Assembly: GCF_003206045.1 (NCBI RefSeq)
Contig: NZ_PZJM01000013.1
Coordinates: forward strand, 195,493 to 232,775
From: Salinicola lusitanus
GTDB lineage: Bacteria; Pseudomonadota; Gammaproteobacteria; Pseudomonadales; Halomonadaceae
Direction: 5' to 3'
Length of the DNA: 37,283 bases
A model generated the notes under the pieces. It did no database searches. It saw only the letters and a list, made by a program, of their open reading frames with translations, and was not told where the DNA came from. Position 1 is the stretch's first letter. Each line of letters opens with the position of its first letter. Shown here piece after piece: positions 36,556 to 37,283 of the stretch. Made by a program: the position numbers and the translations under genes.

Positions 36556-37283
36556 ATGGGACGACTACTGCTGGCCTCGCTGCTCAGCCTGATGTGCGTG
36601 TCGGCCTGGGCCGATGAGGTCGAAGGTCCCCATGTCCAGGGAGAGACCTTCGAGTACACCACGGGCGGGCAGACGTACCAAGGCTATCTCGCCTATAACG
36701 CCAGCGACGACGAGCCTCGCCCCGGTGTCCTGCTGGTCCACGAATGGTGGGGGCTGAACGACTACATCAAGCACAAGGCCGACCAACTGGCAGCGCTCGG
36801 ATTCGTCGCGCTGGCCGTCGACATGTATGGCGACGGCAAGGTGGCCCAGCATCCTCAGGATGCCAAGGCATTTTCCAGTCAGGTGATGCAGGACTGGCCC
36901 TCCGCCAGGGCGCGTCTGGAAGCGGCAATGTCGGCGCTGCGCCAGCATCCGGCGGTACGAGAGGATCGCATGGCAGCGATCGGCTACTGCTTCGGTGGCG
37001 GCGTGGTGATGAACATGGCGTTGGCCGGCATGCCGCTGGACGCGGCGATCAGCTTTCATGGCAGTCCGACGCAGGTCGTCACCAACCCGCAACCGTTCGA
37101 TGGGCTGGTGCGCATCTACAACGGCCAGGACGACCCGCTGGTGGACCCGGAAGCGCTCGACAGCATGGCCGACGCGCTGAAGAAGGATGGCGCCGACGTT
37201 CGCGTGGTTCAGTACCCCGGCGCCAAGCATGCGTTCACCAATCCGGATGCCGACGAGCTGGCGCAGGAGTACGACCTGCCGTT
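36556..37283 (+). CDS. Secreted dienelactone hydrolase family protein (partial at window end)
   Basis: The frame starts at an ATG preceded by AAGGAGAGAGAGG and remains open for 242 codons to the window edge, so the 3' end is missing. It has a Sec signal peptide (LLLASLLSLMCVSAWADE, cut near residue 20), then an alpha/beta hydrolase fold with VHEWWGLNDY (61-70) and the Cys-Asp-His triad of the dienelactone hydrolase family: C145 in GYCFGGG, D192 or D193 in NGQDDPL, and H225 in AKHAFTNP. The true substrate is unknown; carboxymethylenebutenolidase is the family's namesake activity, but many exported relatives act on other esters. Confidence 0.9.
   Translation, partial: MGRLLLASLLSLMCVSAWADEVEGPHVQGETFEYTTGGQTYQGYLAYNASDDEPRPGVLLVHEWWGLNDYIKHKADQLAALGFVALAVDMYGDGKVAQHPQDAKAFSSQVMQDWPSARARLEAAMSALRQHPAVREDRMAAIGYCFGGGVVMNMALAGMPLDAAISFHGSPTQVVTNPQPFDGLVRIYNGQDDPLVDPEALDSMADALKKDGADVRVVQYPGAKHAFTNPDADELAQEYDLP

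Overview
The window is a GC-rich bacterial chromosome segment, densely coded, with no tRNA, rRNA, insertion sequence, phage gene or CRISPR array that I can see. The gene families point to a marine or halophilic gammaproteobacterium, most likely of the Halomonadaceae (Halomonas, Salinicola or Chromohalobacter type). The reasons are the Entner-Doudoroff gene set under HexR, the zwf-pgl-eda and edd-glk groups, and a 3-hydroxybutyrate module as found in polyhydroxyalkanoate-storing bacteria. The genus is inference.

Layout. (1) 16-1314, plus strand: a tandem-domain universal stress protein and a RidA-type deaminase. (2) 1323-1928, minus strand: a small membrane protein of unknown function. (3) 2028-14457, minus strand: a compact aryl polyene (APE) type gene cluster of 13 genes, most joined by 3-14 nt overlaps or short gaps. 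In transcription order it has a ketosynthase-like chain-length factor, an acyl carrier protein, a polytopic membrane protein, an adenylation-dehydratase fusion, a family 2 glycosyltransferase, an HtrB/LpxL-type acyltransferase, a LolA-like carrier, an MMPL exporter, a flavoprotein with halogenase motifs, a DUF3261 lipoprotein, a ketosynthase, a dehydratase and a ketoreductase. Together these would build an aryl polyene on a carrier protein, couple it to a lipid-like anchor and move it to the outer membrane. (4) 14458-15131: a gene-free gap, followed by a divergent methyltransferase-like gene. (5) 15892-18943, minus strand: a PhnD/PhnC/PhnE-type ABC importer with a double-length permease, resembling the transporter group annotated as putative selenate uptake.

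(6) 19061-23019: hexR divergent from zwf-pgl-eda, with two palindromes in the control region. (7) 23181-27599: bdhA convergent with atoB-scoB-scoA, and a divergent LysR-family regulator. This module would take 3-hydroxybutyrate to acetoacetate, acetoacetyl-CoA and acetyl-CoA. (8) 33188-27573, minus strand: edd, glk, hexose-6-phosphate mutarotase, an aldo/keto reductase and a PfkB sugar kinase; a gap gene is divergent from edd across a strong palindrome. Together, glk, zwf, pgl, edd and eda take glucose through glucose-6-phosphate and 6-phosphogluconate to pyruvate and glyceraldehyde 3-phosphate, and gap continues into lower glycolysis.

(9) 34563-36504: a strong terminator after gap, a small orphan protein and a PAS-GGDEF protein whose signature motif is degenerate. 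(10) 36556 to the window end: a secreted dienelactone-hydrolase family protein, cut by the window edge. The most interesting parts are the halogenase-like flavoprotein and the missing standard components in the APE cluster, the fused-permease importer, and the unassigned palindromes at zwf and edd/gap.
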